Shown: one piece after another, positions 7,156-14,268 of the stretch
Position numbering within the stretch: the stretch's first letter is position 1
Layout: the number at the start of each line of letters is the position of its first letter
NCBI GenBank assembly: GCA_030673735.1
Contig: DAOVIK010000008.1
Location: 1 to 18,042 of the forward strand
DNA length: 18,042 bases
Direction: 5' to 3'
From: Anaerolineae bacterium
GTDB lineage: Bacteria; Chloroflexota; Anaerolineae; Anaerolineales; E44-bin32
The notes under the pieces: generated by a model
Told to the model about the DNA's origin: nothing
Databases searched by the model: none
Seen by the model: only the letters and a program-made list of their open reading frames with translations
Made by a program: the position numbers and the translations under genes

Positions 7156-7814
7156 CAGGGCTTCCTCTCCGCGATCGCCCTCTGCAACGATTCTGTCACC
7201 ACTTCGATCTCCTGATCGCCATTGACACGGTGCAGAAGCCCCAGTTCCTCGAAGTGCTCGATCAAGGGCGCAGTCTGGCTCAAGTACACTTGGATCCGCG
7301 CGGCAACCGTTTCAGGCTTATCATCTTCGCGTTGGTAAAGTTCCGATCCATCGGTATCGCAAACACCCGGTTCACAGGGTGGATTGAGCACATCATGGTA
7401 GACGTGTCCCTTCTCCCTGCACATCCATCGCCCCGAGAGGCGGCTGACGAGCACGTCCTCAGGGACATCGATCGAAAGCACCGCCGAGACGTGGCTGTCC
7501 AGCTCATGCAGATCATGCGCCAAGGCCTGGGCCTGTGCCATTGTGCGAGGAAACCCATCCAGAATGGCACCCTCGGCACAATCCTCGCGCCCGAGTCGCT
7601 CTCGAATCATCGCATTGGTAATGTCGTCCGGCACCAGATCGCCGCGCGAGATATATTCATTTACCGCCTTGCCTAGTTCGGTGCCGGCGGCGATGTTCTC
7701 GCGAAAGATCTCACCACTGGAAATGTGCGGCAGCTTTAACGCCGCGCTCAGATTCTTCGCCTGCGTTCCCTTGCCAGCGCCGGGCGCTCCTAGCAAGATG
7801 TAGAACGTGGCCAT
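7155..7814 (-). CDS. adk: Adenylate kinase, long-LID form
   Basis: 219 residues. It converts ATP and AMP to two ADP. The P-loop is GAPGAGKGT (9-17), the AMP-binding helix is around SSGEIFREN (32-40), and DGFPRT (86-91) is the family signature. The LID (about 125-165) is the long type that usually binds zinc through Cys-Cys-Cys-Asp/Cys. Here C132, C152 and D155 are kept but the second ligand is K135 and an extra Cys is at 147, so the zinc site looks incomplete. The position secY-adk-map is standard in the spc operon. AAGGG lies before the ATG, overlapping the secY end. Confidence 0.97.
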   Translation of the reverse strand: MATFYILLGAPGAGKGTQAKNLSAALKLPHISSGEIFRENIAAGTELGKAVNEYISRGDLVPDDITNAMIRERLGREDCAEGAILDGFPRTMAQAQALAHDLHELDSHVSAVLSIDVPEDVLVSRLSGRWMCREKGHVYHDVLNPPCEPGVCDTDGSELYQREDDKPETVAARIQVYLSQTAPLIEHFEELGLLHRVNGDQEIEVVTESLQRAIAERKP

Positions 7815-7824
7815 ACGCTGCCCT

Positions 7825-9162
7825 TCAGCGTACCAACAGTGCCGAGTCGTAGCCGCGCAGTTTCAGTTCGGCTTCGATGGAACGGTATACATCGCGGACC
7901 ACACCCACGACGATGAGCAAGCCGGCGGATGAAATCAGCAGCAGGCTGGATCGCGCCCGCGCTGCGGGCCAAATCAATCCCACCAGGAAAGGCATCACAG
8001 CCACGATGCCCAGGAACACAGCTCCCGGCAATGTAATGCGGCGCAATACGCGCGTCAGGTAGCGCTGTGTGGGCGCGCCTTTGGTCACGCCCGGTATTTG
8101 GGCACCAGATCTCTTCAAGTTCTCACCATAGTTTTGCTGAGTGAAGAGCACATCGGTATAGAAGAAGCTGAATGCTACCACCATCAAGAAGTACAGAATC
8201 CAATAGGTGGTATTCGTGCCCCCGAAGGAACTTTGCACCCATACCGCCACATTGGCAATCCAAGGCACGGATGAATCGATGAAGAACTGCGCCACAACAG
8301 CCGGGAATGTCAGGAAGGATTGGGCGAAGATGAGCGGGATCATTCCCGCCATGTTCACCATCAGCGGTAGAGAGCCCTTGACCGGCATCGACATGCGGTT
8401 GCCCACACGCCTGCCCGGGTACATCACTGGAACGTGACGCCTGCCTTCCTGCACAAAAACAATGGCCAAGATCGTCAGCGCCATGAGTATCAGCACGAAG
8501 ATGAGCATCGGAATGCGTTGGTCCTGATCCGCCAGAATACCTGCCAGGTTGGTGGGGATTCTAGCCACGATGCCGGCGAAGATGATCAGCGAGAGGCCCT
8601 GGTTGCGGATGCCAAACTCCGAAATCAACTCACCCAGCCAAATGGCGAACATCGTTCCCGCGGTCATGGTCAGGATGGTGGTTATTGTGGGCAAATTGAA
8701 TCCCAGATCGAAGGTCAGGACGTTCTCGCCAGTGGTCGTGAACTGCTGGAAAAGGCGGATCTGACCGATGGCGTTCAACGCCGCCATGGGGACTGCCAGG
8801 TAATAGGTCCACTTCTCCATCCACTTGCGGCCTTCGCGGGGATCCTCCTCCATGCGTCGCTGCAGGGCGGGGATGATGGGTGTGATCAGCTGAAGTATGA
8901 TCTGCGCCGTGATGTAGGGATACACGCCCATAGCCAAGACAGAGAAGTTGGACACCGTTCCGCCAGAGAGCAGGTCCAACAGATTGAACAGCGCTTGGCC
9001 ACTGCCTGATCCTTGAAGAACTTGGGCGATGGCTTCGCGATTGATCCCCGGTACGGCTACATGGGCGGCCAAGCGATAGATCACAAGAAGACCAACCGTG
9101 ATCAGCAACCGGTTGCGTATGTCCTTAGAGATCCATAGAAAACGCCAAGCTGATTTCTTCAT
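7825..9162 (-). CDS. secY: Protein translocase subunit SecY
   Basis: 445 residues with ten likely membrane segments, roughly at 19-38, 74-98, 117-137, 157-178, 188-208, 217-237, 266-290, 318-340, 375-398 and 407-423. The plug and second helix read LLSGGTVSNFSVLAMGVYPY (64-82). The cytoplasmic loops around 238-265 (GRRVGNR at 250-256) and 341-374 (GENLKRSGAQIPGV at 346-359) carry the conserved ribosome and SecA contacts. SecY forms the channel of the SecYEG translocon in the inner membrane. AAGGGAG lies 6 bases before the ATG. It follows rplO by 19 bases, its usual place. Confidence 0.98.
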   Translation of the reverse strand: MKKSAWRFLWISKDIRNRLLITVGLLVIYRLAAHVAVPGINREAIAQVLQGSGSGQALFNLLDLLSGGTVSNFSVLAMGVYPYITAQIILQLITPIIPALQRRMEEDPREGRKWMEKWTYYLAVPMAALNAIGQIRLFQQFTTTGENVLTFDLGFNLPTITTILTMTAGTMFAIWLGELISEFGIRNQGLSLIIFAGIVARIPTNLAGILADQDQRIPMLIFVLILMALTILAIVFVQEGRRHVPVMYPGRRVGNRMSMPVKGSLPLMVNMAGMIPLIFAQSFLTFPAVVAQFFIDSSVPWIANVAVWVQSSFGGTNTTYWILYFLMVVAFSFFYTDVLFTQQNYGENLKRSGAQIPGVTKGAPTQRYLTRVLRRITLPGAVFLGIVAVMPFLVGLIWPAARARSSLLLISSAGLLIVVGVVRDVYRSIEAELKLRGYDSALLVR

Positions 9163-9181
9163 CGCTGGCTCCCTTTACCTC

Positions 9182-9634
9182 TCAATCCAGGCCCAAGATC
9201 TCAATCGAGCCGCCTGCCGCCTCGATCTTGCTCTGGGCGCTGCGCGTGACACGATGCACACGCACTTTGTACGAGGTCTTGACTTCACCTCTGCCCAGCA
9301 AGACCACGGGCTTGCTTGTATCTCGCAGCAGCCCAGCCTTGACCAGCGACTCAGGAGAAATTACGGCATCCTTCCTGAATCCCTTGAGACAATCGAGGTT
9401 GACTTCATGCCAATCGATGCGGTTGATGTTGGTGAAACCTCGCTTGAAGGGAAGCCGCCTAAAGAATGGCAAGTTGCCGCCCTGGCGGTACAGATTGCCT
9501 CCCGATCCGCTGCGTGCACCCTGACCCTTGACTCCTCGCCCCGCGGTTTTCCCTTGTCCCGCTGAAATGCCTCTACCAACCCTTTTGCGGGACCGGCGTG
9601 AACCGGGACGCGGTTTGAGATCATGAAGCTTCAT
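9182..9634 (-). CDS. rplO: 50S ribosomal protein L15
   Basis: 150 residues starting MKLHDLKPRPGSRRSRKRVGRG, followed by the Gly/Arg-rich extension (GKTAGRGVKGQGARSGSG) that threads into 23S rRNA. The FKRGFTNINR motif is near residue 63-72, and the globular C-terminal half ends SKIEAAGGSIEILGLD. The length is typical. The gene comes seven bases after rpmD, with GGAGGAG upstream of the ATG. Confidence 0.98.
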   Translation of the reverse strand: MKLHDLKPRPGSRRSRKRVGRGISAGQGKTAGRGVKGQGARSGSGGNLYRQGGNLPFFRRLPFKRGFTNINRIDWHEVNLDCLKGFRKDAVISPESLVKAGLLRDTSKPVVLLGRGEVKTSYKVRVHRVTRSAQSKIEAAGGSIEILGLD

Positions 9635-9641
9635 GGCCTGC

Positions 9642-9839
9642 TCACTCCTCCACCCTAACCAGATGGCTAACCTTCTTGATCATGCCGCGCACAACCGGGC
9701 CATCAGCATGTTCAACGGTCTGACGGAGCCGCCGCAAACCCAGCGCCTTCAACGTGCGTTTCTGGCGAAGGGAATAGCCTATTCCGCTGCGCTCCAGAGT
9801 AATTCGTATCATCTTGCCCTTCGCTTTAGCCCTTGCCAT
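9642..9839 (-). CDS. rpmD: 50S ribosomal protein L30
   Basis: 65 residues from the ATG at 9839. The core GKMIRITLERSGIGYSLRQK, then LKALGLRRL and the GMIKKVSHLVRVEE end match L30. Two starts are possible. The ATG at 9839 overlaps the rpsE end by 14 bases and adds a basic MARAKAKGK. The ATG at 9812 (MIRITLERSGIG) would begin after the rpsE stop, with an AAGGG 4 bases upstream, and gives 56 residues. Family lengths of 58-65 allow either; I prefer the longer form because GGAAG precedes it and the lysine-rich lead resembles other L30 N-termini. Confidence 0.95.
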   Translation of the reverse strand: MARAKAKGKMIRITLERSGIGYSLRQKRTLKALGLRRLRQTVEHADGPVVRGMIKKVSHLVRVEE

Positions 9840-10368
9840 GTCGCTTCCGCTCCCAGAAGGGCTTCATAGTCTCGGGGTCCTTCCCACGATGCGATGCCTC
9901 TTGTTCAACACTCGTCATCTGCCGCAATCCCTTGAGAGCGGCATATGCCACATTCACCACGTTGGGGCTTCCCAGTGACTTGGTCAGAATGTCTCGGACC
10001 CCCGCTGCCTCGACTACCGCTCTCACTCCGCCTCCGGCTTTCACACCTGTTCCTGGGGAAGCCGGCTTCATCAAGACCTTGGCCCCACCATGTTTCACAA
10101 GCAACGGATGAGGGATGGTCGTACCTGCAAGGGATATACTCTTCATATCCTTGCGCGCTTTATCAGCAGCCTTACGGATGGCGTCCGGCACGCCTCGCGC
10201 CTTTCCTAACCCCAACCCGACCTGACCCTTGTTATCACCGACGACCACCATCACGCGGAAAGCAAAGCGCCTTCCACCTTTAACCACCTTGGCCACGCGC
10301 GAAATGTCGATCACGCGCTCGTCGAGCTCGTCTCTTTCTTCCTTGCGGTTGCGGAACTGTGATCTCAC
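9826..10368 (-). CDS. rpsE: 30S ribosomal protein S5
   Basis: 180 residues from a GTG at 10368, with AGGA 5 bases upstream. The N-terminal double-stranded-RNA-binding-like domain contains VVKGGRRFAFRVMVVVGD (28-45) and GLGLGKA (51-57). The C-terminal domain contains GTTIPH (82-87), KVLMKPASPGTGVKAGG (97-113) and the LGSPNVVNVAYAAL segment (132-145). S5 lies at the mRNA entry and affects decoding accuracy. A short basic tail ending HGKG overlaps the start of rpmD. Confidence 0.97.
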   Translation of the reverse strand: MRSQFRNRKEERDELDERVIDISRVAKVVKGGRRFAFRVMVVVGDNKGQVGLGLGKARGVPDAIRKAADKARKDMKSISLAGTTIPHPLLVKHGGAKVLMKPASPGTGVKAGGGVRAVVEAAGVRDILTKSLGSPNVVNVAYAALKGLRQMTSVEQEASHRGKDPETMKPFWERKRHGKG

Positions 10369-10411
10369 GATAGTCCTCTCCAGATGCCAGTAGGCCGGGT
10401 GTCACCCATGC

Positions 10412-10777
10412 TTAGAAAACCAAGCCGGCTTCTCGGGCAGCGTCAGCCAGAGCCTTCACGCGGCCGTGATACTTGTAGCCTCCGCGATCAAACACCACCA
10501 GACGAATGCCCTTCTCCTTTGCCCGCTCGGCTACCAATTCTCCCACCAGACGCGCTTGTTCAGTCTTCTTCAAGCCTTTGAGCTTCTTCTTGAGCTCCGA
10601 ATCCAGGGTCGACGCCGATGCCAGGGTGTGACCTTTGGTGTCATCGATCACCTGAGCATAGATCTGGCTCAAACTGCGGTACACGTTCAACCGCGGACGC
10701 TTTGACGTTCCTGCTATTTGCTTGCGCACACGCTTATGTCGTCGTTGGCGCATTTCTTCTCGTGTTCGTTTAGCCAT
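10412..10777 (-). CDS. rplR: 50S ribosomal protein L18
   Basis: 121 residues, the normal length. The basic N-terminus (RRHKRVRKQIAGTSKRPRLN) is followed by VYRSLSQIYAQVIDD and by LVVFDRGGYKYHGRVKALADAAREAGLVF at the C-terminus, which is diagnostic. L18 binds 5S rRNA with L5 and L25-type proteins in the central protuberance. It starts two bases after the rplF stop, and only a weak AAGG precedes it, so translation probably depends on coupling to rplF. Confidence 0.98.
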   Translation of the reverse strand: MAKRTREEMRQRRHKRVRKQIAGTSKRPRLNVYRSLSQIYAQVIDDTKGHTLASASTLDSELKKKLKGLKKTEQARLVGELVAERAKEKGIRLVVFDRGGYKYHGRVKALADAAREAGLVF

Positions 10778-10779
10778 GG

Positions 10780-11325
10780 CTATACAACCTTACCCGCCTT
10801 GCCCGCTTTGTGGCGCACTCTTTCCCCTTGATAGCGGACGCCTTTGCCCTTGTAGGGCTCCGGCGGGCGAACTTTGCGAACGTCAGCCGCAACTTGGCCG
10901 ACCATTTCCTTGTCACAGCCCAGCACGCGAATCATGCGCGCACGCTGGTCTACCTCAAAGCTTATTCCCTCTGGAGGGGAGATCCGTACAGGGTGCGAGT
11001 AGCCGACGTTCAGCACCAAATCCGAGCCGTCCAGCTCGGGACGGTAGCCCACGCCGTGCACCTCAAGCGTCTTCTCAAAGCCTTCGCTTACGCCCACCAC
11101 CATGTTGTTCAGGAGGGAGCGCGTCAGACCATGTATGGCACGCATCTTCGGCGCGTCGGAAGGGCGCTCCACTGTGAGCACGTTCTCCTGCAAGCGGATG
11201 GTCATCTCCGACCGAAATGTCCGCTCAAGCTCACCCTTGGGGCCCTTGATCCGCGCATGCGAGCCATTCAATTCAACCTGCACACCCTCAGGGACTTCTA
11301 TGGGCATGCGACCTATCCTCGACAC
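10780..11325 (-). CDS. rplF: 50S ribosomal protein L6
   Basis: 181 residues from a GTG at 11325, giving MSRIGRMPIEVPEGV, the typical L6 start. Two tandem L6 domains are seen: the first includes IKGPKGELER (29-38), and the second contains LNVGYSHPVRI and CDKEMVGQVAADVRKVRPPEPYKGKGVRY, the family signature. A near-perfect AGGAGG lies 5 bases before the start. L6 sits near the factor-binding site and the sarcin-ricin loop. The 61-base gap before it shows no convincing structure. Confidence 0.98.
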   Translation of the reverse strand: MSRIGRMPIEVPEGVQVELNGSHARIKGPKGELERTFRSEMTIRLQENVLTVERPSDAPKMRAIHGLTRSLLNNMVVGVSEGFEKTLEVHGVGYRPELDGSDLVLNVGYSHPVRISPPEGISFEVDQRARMIRVLGCDKEMVGQVAADVRKVRPPEPYKGKGVRYQGERVRHKAGKAGKVV

Positions 11326-11330
11326 ACCTT

Positions 11331-11336
11331 CCTCCT
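11331..11336 (-). promoter_or_regulatory. Strong ribosome binding site of rplF
   Basis: AGGAGG, the full anti-Shine-Dalgarno match, lies 5 bases before the GTG at 11325 and confirms that non-ATG start. Confidence 0.8.
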
Positions 11337-11387
11337 GTAGCTATGCGTTGCATCGGCGTGGTTCTTGCGTGACCAGCGTTGCCCGGC

Positions 11388-11801
11388 CTACCACACCTTG
11401 CAGAGCACCTCTCCGCCAACTCCGAGATTGCGCGCACGCACCCCGGTCATAACGCCCTTCGGCGTTGAAACAATGGCTACACCAATCCCCGAGCGGACCC
11501 AGGGGATTTTACGCTTCCCCACATACACCCTGCAGCCCGGGCGGCTCACGCGCTCAAGACCGCTGATGACCGGCCGACGCTCACGCCGGACGCCTACGTA
11601 CTTCATTCGCATGCGCAACATGCGCTGCGGCTTGTTTTCGACATCGGTCTCTTCGAAATTCTCGATGAAACCTTCCTCTTTGAGGATGTGCGCGATCGCC
11701 ATCTTCATCTTGGAACTTGGCATCGAGACCGCAGCATGCCCTGCCAGGACAGCGTTGCGGATACGGGTCAGCAGGTCTGATATCGGATCAGAAACGGGCA
11801 T
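11388..11801 (-). CDS. rpsH: 30S ribosomal protein S8
   Basis: 137 residues. It begins MPVSDPISDLLTRIRNAVLAG, and PSSKMKMAIAHILKEEGFI is the conserved helical block. The C-terminal part has RPGCRVYVGKRKIPWVRSGIGVAIVSTPKGVMT, which includes the family signature. S8 binds the central domain of 16S rRNA early in assembly. In E. coli it is the spc-operon repressor; no comparable target is evident here. GGAGAG lies 6 bases before the ATG, and the gap after rpsN is 21 bases. Confidence 0.98.
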   Translation of the reverse strand: MPVSDPISDLLTRIRNAVLAGHAAVSMPSSKMKMAIAHILKEEGFIENFEETDVENKPQRMLRMRMKYVGVRRERRPVISGLERVSRPGCRVYVGKRKIPWVRSGIGVAIVSTPKGVMTGVRARNLGVGGEVLCKVW

Positions 11802-11822
11802 CGTTTTCTCTCCAAACCCTGG

Positions 11823-12005
11823 CTACCAAGACGCCTTCACAATGCCTGGAATCCGGCCTTCAAGAGCCTGTTCTCGCAGGCAAATGCGACACATCTGGAA
11901 GCGCCTGTAATATCCTCGGGGGCGGCCGCAAATACGGCAACGATTTCGTACTCGAACTTGATACTTGCGACGCGTTTCCCGAATGGGCATGCATTTCTTG
12001 GACAT
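11823..12005 (-). CDS. rpsN: 30S ribosomal protein S14, short zinc (type Z) form
   Basis: 60 residues, the short zinc-binding S14 rather than the ~101-residue zinc-free form. C23, C26, C39 and C42 form two CRIC knuckles (CRIC at 23-26 and 39-42). The end, GRIPGIVKASW, is the family signature. S14 sits in the 30S head beside S3 and S10. It begins one base after the rplE stop, so its AGGAGA ribosome binding site lies inside the last codons of rplE. Retention of the Z form agrees with a Gram-positive-like or Chloroflexota-like lineage. Confidence 0.98.
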   Translation of the reverse strand: MSKKCMPIRETRRKYQVRVRNRCRICGRPRGYYRRFQMCRICLREQALEGRIPGIVKASW

Positions 12006-12006
12006 G

Positions 12007-12555
12007 CTACTCGCTTCTCCTGAACGGCATTCCTAAGGACTCTAGTAGAGCACGACCTTGCTCGTCATCCGGCGCGGTTGTGACGATCGTCACCTCAAGA
12101 CCGCGTATCTTGTCGATTTTGTCGTAATCGATCTCCGGGAAGATCAATTGCTCACGAAGACCCAAAGTGTAGTTGCCTCGTCCGTCAAAACTATTGGGTG
12201 AGACGCCGCGGAAATCCCTCATGCGCGGCAGGGCGACGTTGATCAAGCGGTCAAAGAAAGCCCACATGCGTTCGCTTCTAAGAGTCACCTTGACGCCAAT
12301 CGCCCGACCCTCTCGCAACTTGAAGTTGGCGATGCTCTTGCGCGCCCTGGTGATCAGAGGGCGCTGCCCACTGATGGTGGCGATATCCTCGATAGCCGCG
12401 TCCAAGGCCTTGGCATTTTCCAACGCCTCGCCCACTCCAACGTTGATCACGATCTTCTCCAAACGTGGCGCCTGGTGCCGGTTCTTCAACCCGAAGGCTT
12501 TCGTCAACCCGGCAGAGATTTCCGTATCGTAGCGCTGCCTCAAATAATGGGTCAT
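12007..12555 (-). CDS. rplE: 50S ribosomal protein L5
   Basis: 182 residues. PRLEKIVINVGVGEA (about 30-44), ITRARKSIANFKLREG (about 69-84), RMWAFFDRLINVALPRMRDFRG, and the NYTLGLREQLIFPEI segment are all standard L5. The protein holds 5S rRNA in the central protuberance and contacts the P-site tRNA through bridge B1b. AAGGAGA precedes the ATG at 12555. The stop is one base before rpsN, which indicates translational coupling. Confidence 0.98.
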   Translation of the reverse strand: MTHYLRQRYDTEISAGLTKAFGLKNRHQAPRLEKIVINVGVGEALENAKALDAAIEDIATISGQRPLITRARKSIANFKLREGRAIGVKVTLRSERMWAFFDRLINVALPRMRDFRGVSPNSFDGRGNYTLGLREQLIFPEIDYDKIDKIRGLEVTIVTTAPDDEQGRALLESLGMPFRRSE

Positions 12556-12574
12556 GCTCGGTCTTTCTCCTTGC

Positions 12575-12910
12575 CTATCCGCCCTTGATCACGGCCTCGC
12601 ATTTGCGGCAGATGCGTTGGCGATTTTTGCCCTCGATCTGGTATCCCACTCGTGCAGGCTCGTCACACTTTGGGCAAACCAGCATCACGTTGGAAATGTG
12701 AATTGGTGCCTCAAATTGAATGATTCCAGGACTCATCGTGCGTCCTGCCGCCTGAATCTGGCGCTGGTGCTTCTTGCGCACGTTGACGCCGCGCACGATC
12801 ACACGCCTCTTGCGGGGCAGCAAACGCATCACTTCTCCACGGGTGCCACGGTCGCGCCCGCTGATAACTTCGATCGTATCGCCTATCATGATCTTCAGAC
12901 TACTCGCCAC
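12575..12910 (-). CDS. rplX: 50S ribosomal protein L24
   Basis: 111 residues from a GTG at 12910. The KOW domain reads GDTIEVISGRDRGTRGEV at 10-27. The VRGVNVRKKH motif (39-48) and the C-terminal zinc-ribbon-like part with C79, C82, C101 and C104 follow. L24 is one of the first proteins to bind 23S rRNA and lies at the exit tunnel. The frame stays open back into rplN, but only the GTG at 12910 (AAGGTGG 6 bases upstream) or the ATG at 12889 fits the family; the ATG has no ribosome binding site and would remove the usual short N-terminal lead. Confidence 0.96.
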   Translation of the reverse strand: MASSLKIMIGDTIEVISGRDRGTRGEVMRLLPRKRRVIVRGVNVRKKHQRQIQAAGRTMSPGIIQFEAPIHISNVMLVCPKCDEPARVGYQIEGKNRQRICRKCEAVIKGG

Positions 12911-12916
12911 GTTTTC

Positions 12917-12923
12917 CCACCTT
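12917..12923 (-). promoter_or_regulatory. Ribosome binding site of rplX
   Basis: AAGGTGG, 6 bases before the GTG at 12910 and directly after the rplN stop codon. It decides the GTG start over the ATG at 12889. Confidence 0.7.
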
Positions 12924-13295
12924 CTAGAGCACTTCGGGGGCGAGGGAGACGATCTTGGTAAAGCCCTTCTCCCGCAATTCCCTGGCCACTGGGCCGAATA
13001 TGCGTGTGCCTCTAGGGTTTCTGCCATCCGTGTCTAAAAGCACGGCGGCGTTATCGTCAAAGCGAATGTACGAGCCGTCCTCACGGCGGTATTCCTTGGC
13101 CGTGCGCACAATCACGGCCCGCACGATGTCGCTCTTGCTCACTCCGCTGTGGGGTGTGGCCGACTTGACAGTGCCTACCACAACATCACCCACCCCGCCA
13201 TAGCGTCTTCTCGATCCACCCAACACACGGATCACAAGCAATTCCCGTCCGCCCGTGTTGTCGGCGATTTTGATCCGGCTTTCCTGCTGAATCAT
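12924..13295 (-). CDS. rplN: 50S ribosomal protein L14
   Basis: 123 residues starting MIQQESRIKIADNTGGRELLVIRVLGG, the standard L14 start. GGVGDVVVGTVKSATP and the RFDDNAAVLLDTDGRNPRGTRIFGPVARELR region complete the family pattern. L14 lies at the subunit interface, forms bridges B5 and B8, and is the docking site of the silencing factor RsfS. The start overlaps the rpsQ stop by four bases (ATGA), and GGAGG lies within the last rpsQ codons. Confidence 0.98.
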   Translation of the reverse strand: MIQQESRIKIADNTGGRELLVIRVLGGSRRRYGGVGDVVVGTVKSATPHSGVSKSDIVRAVIVRTAKEYRREDGSYIRFDDNAAVLLDTDGRNPRGTRIFGPVARELREKGFTKIVSLAPEVL

Positions 13296-13603
13296 TCCTC
13301 CGCCTCCAGCGCGGGAAGATCTACGATTTCCTGAGTTTCGGCCTCAACGTCTACCTCTGAAGCCTTGTGCAGGACCTGCTCTATCACCCAGCGCTTGCGC
13401 TTGGACAGCGGCCGACTCTCCACCATCATCACTTTGTCACCCGGCTGGCAGCCAATCTCGTCGTGAACAAGATACTTCTTCTTCTTTCGAAGCACCTTGC
13501 CGTACACCGGATGGCGGTGGCTGCGGTCAACCCGAACGGTCACCGTCTTCTGCATCTTGGCGCTTGTGACTACGCCCGTGAGACGTCTTCGTTTGTTGGT
13601 CAT
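13292..13603 (-). CDS. rpsQ: 30S ribosomal protein S17 with acidic C-terminal tail
   Basis: 103 residues, about 20 longer than the common 80-88. The core (1-82) has LTGVVTSAKMQKTVTVRVDR (8-27), HPVYGKVLRK and the CQPGDKVMMVESRPLSKRKRW block, an OB-fold that binds 16S rRNA. Residues 83-103 are an extra tail rich in Glu and Asp that ends LEAEE. The stop overlaps the start of rplN by four bases, and the start overlaps the rpmC stop in the same way. The tail codons supply GGAGG for rplN. Confidence 0.97.
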   Translation of the reverse strand: MTNKRRRLTGVVTSAKMQKTVTVRVDRSHRHPVYGKVLRKKKKYLVHDEIGCQPGDKVMMVESRPLSKRKRWVIEQVLHKASEVDVEAETQEIVDLPALEAEE

Positions 13604-13821
13604 TCCTCACTCGCCTCCAGCTCTGCGGCCAGCTCACGCTGTCGCAGGATCGTCTCCATCCGGGCGATGTCGCGTCGCACCAGCTTGAAACGTGAAAAAT
13701 CGGTAAGCTGCCCGGTCGCAAATTGAAAGCGCAGCTTGAAGTATTCCTCGCGTGTTTCTTCGATGCGCGAGCGAATTTCTTCCGTAGAGAGCGCGTGGAT
13801 ATCAGCTGCTTTCACCTTCAC
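13600..13821 (-). CDS. rpmC: 50S ribosomal protein L29
   Basis: 73 residues from a GTG at 13821 that shares one base with the rplP stop (TAGTG), with GGAGGG just upstream in rplP. The sequence is two helices: LSTEEIRSRIEETREEYFKLRFQFATGQL, then RFKLVRRDIARMETILRQRE, the L29 signature. L29 sits by the tunnel exit and forms part of the trigger-factor and SRP docking site with L23. The last eight residues (AELEASEE) form an acidic tail whose codons contain the GGAGG for rpsQ. Confidence 0.97.
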   Translation of the reverse strand: MKVKAADIHALSTEEIRSRIEETREEYFKLRFQFATGQLTDFSRFKLVRRDIARMETILRQRELAAELEASEE

Positions 13822-14243
13822 TACCCTCCGACGGTCTCGCTGCGCACGGCGAATTTGGTCTTCACAGAGAGCTTATGCGCAGCCAGGCGTGCTGCCTCGC
13901 GTGCTCCCGCCTCGTCCAATCCCGAAATCTCAAAGAGAATCCTTCCCGGCTTGACAACCGCAACCCAGTGATCCACTGCTCCCTTGCCCTTGCCCATGCG
14001 GGTCTCGGCAGGTTTCTTGGTCACAGGCTTGTCGGGAAAGATCCGGATCCATACCTTACCGCGCCGCCGCATGTAGCGCACGAGCGCGCGTCGGGCAGCC
14101 TCGATCTGACGCGCCGTCACCCATCCAGGCTCTAGAGCTTGCAGACCATAATCGCCGAAGACGACCCGCGTGCCGCGCCCCGCCTTACCTTTCATGCGGC
14201 CTCGCATTTGCTTTGTATATTTGACGCGCTTCGGCATCAACAT
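13821..14243 (-). CDS. rplP: 50S ribosomal protein L16
   Basis: 140 residues starting MLMPKRVKYTKQMRGRMKGKA, the family N-terminus. FGDYGLQALEPGWVTARQIEAARRA and IFPDKPVTKKPAETRMGKGKGAVDHWVAVVKPGR are highly conserved blocks. L16 organises the A-site tRNA region of the large subunit. The first ATG (14243) has GAGGTG 5 bases upstream; a second in-frame ATG two codons on could also be used with little change. Confidence 0.98.
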   Translation of the reverse strand: MLMPKRVKYTKQMRGRMKGKAGRGTRVVFGDYGLQALEPGWVTARQIEAARRALVRYMRRRGKVWIRIFPDKPVTKKPAETRMGKGKGAVDHWVAVVKPGRILFEISGLDEAGAREAARLAAHKLSVKTKFAVRSETVGG

Positions 14244-14268
14244 CTCTACACCTCACTCAGCCCGTAGG

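Noticed and set aside
8434..9009. 191-codon plus-strand frame opposite secY
   Set aside because: The His/Gln/Asp-rich product is the usual antisense shadow of a hydrophobic membrane protein gene, and secY is certain.
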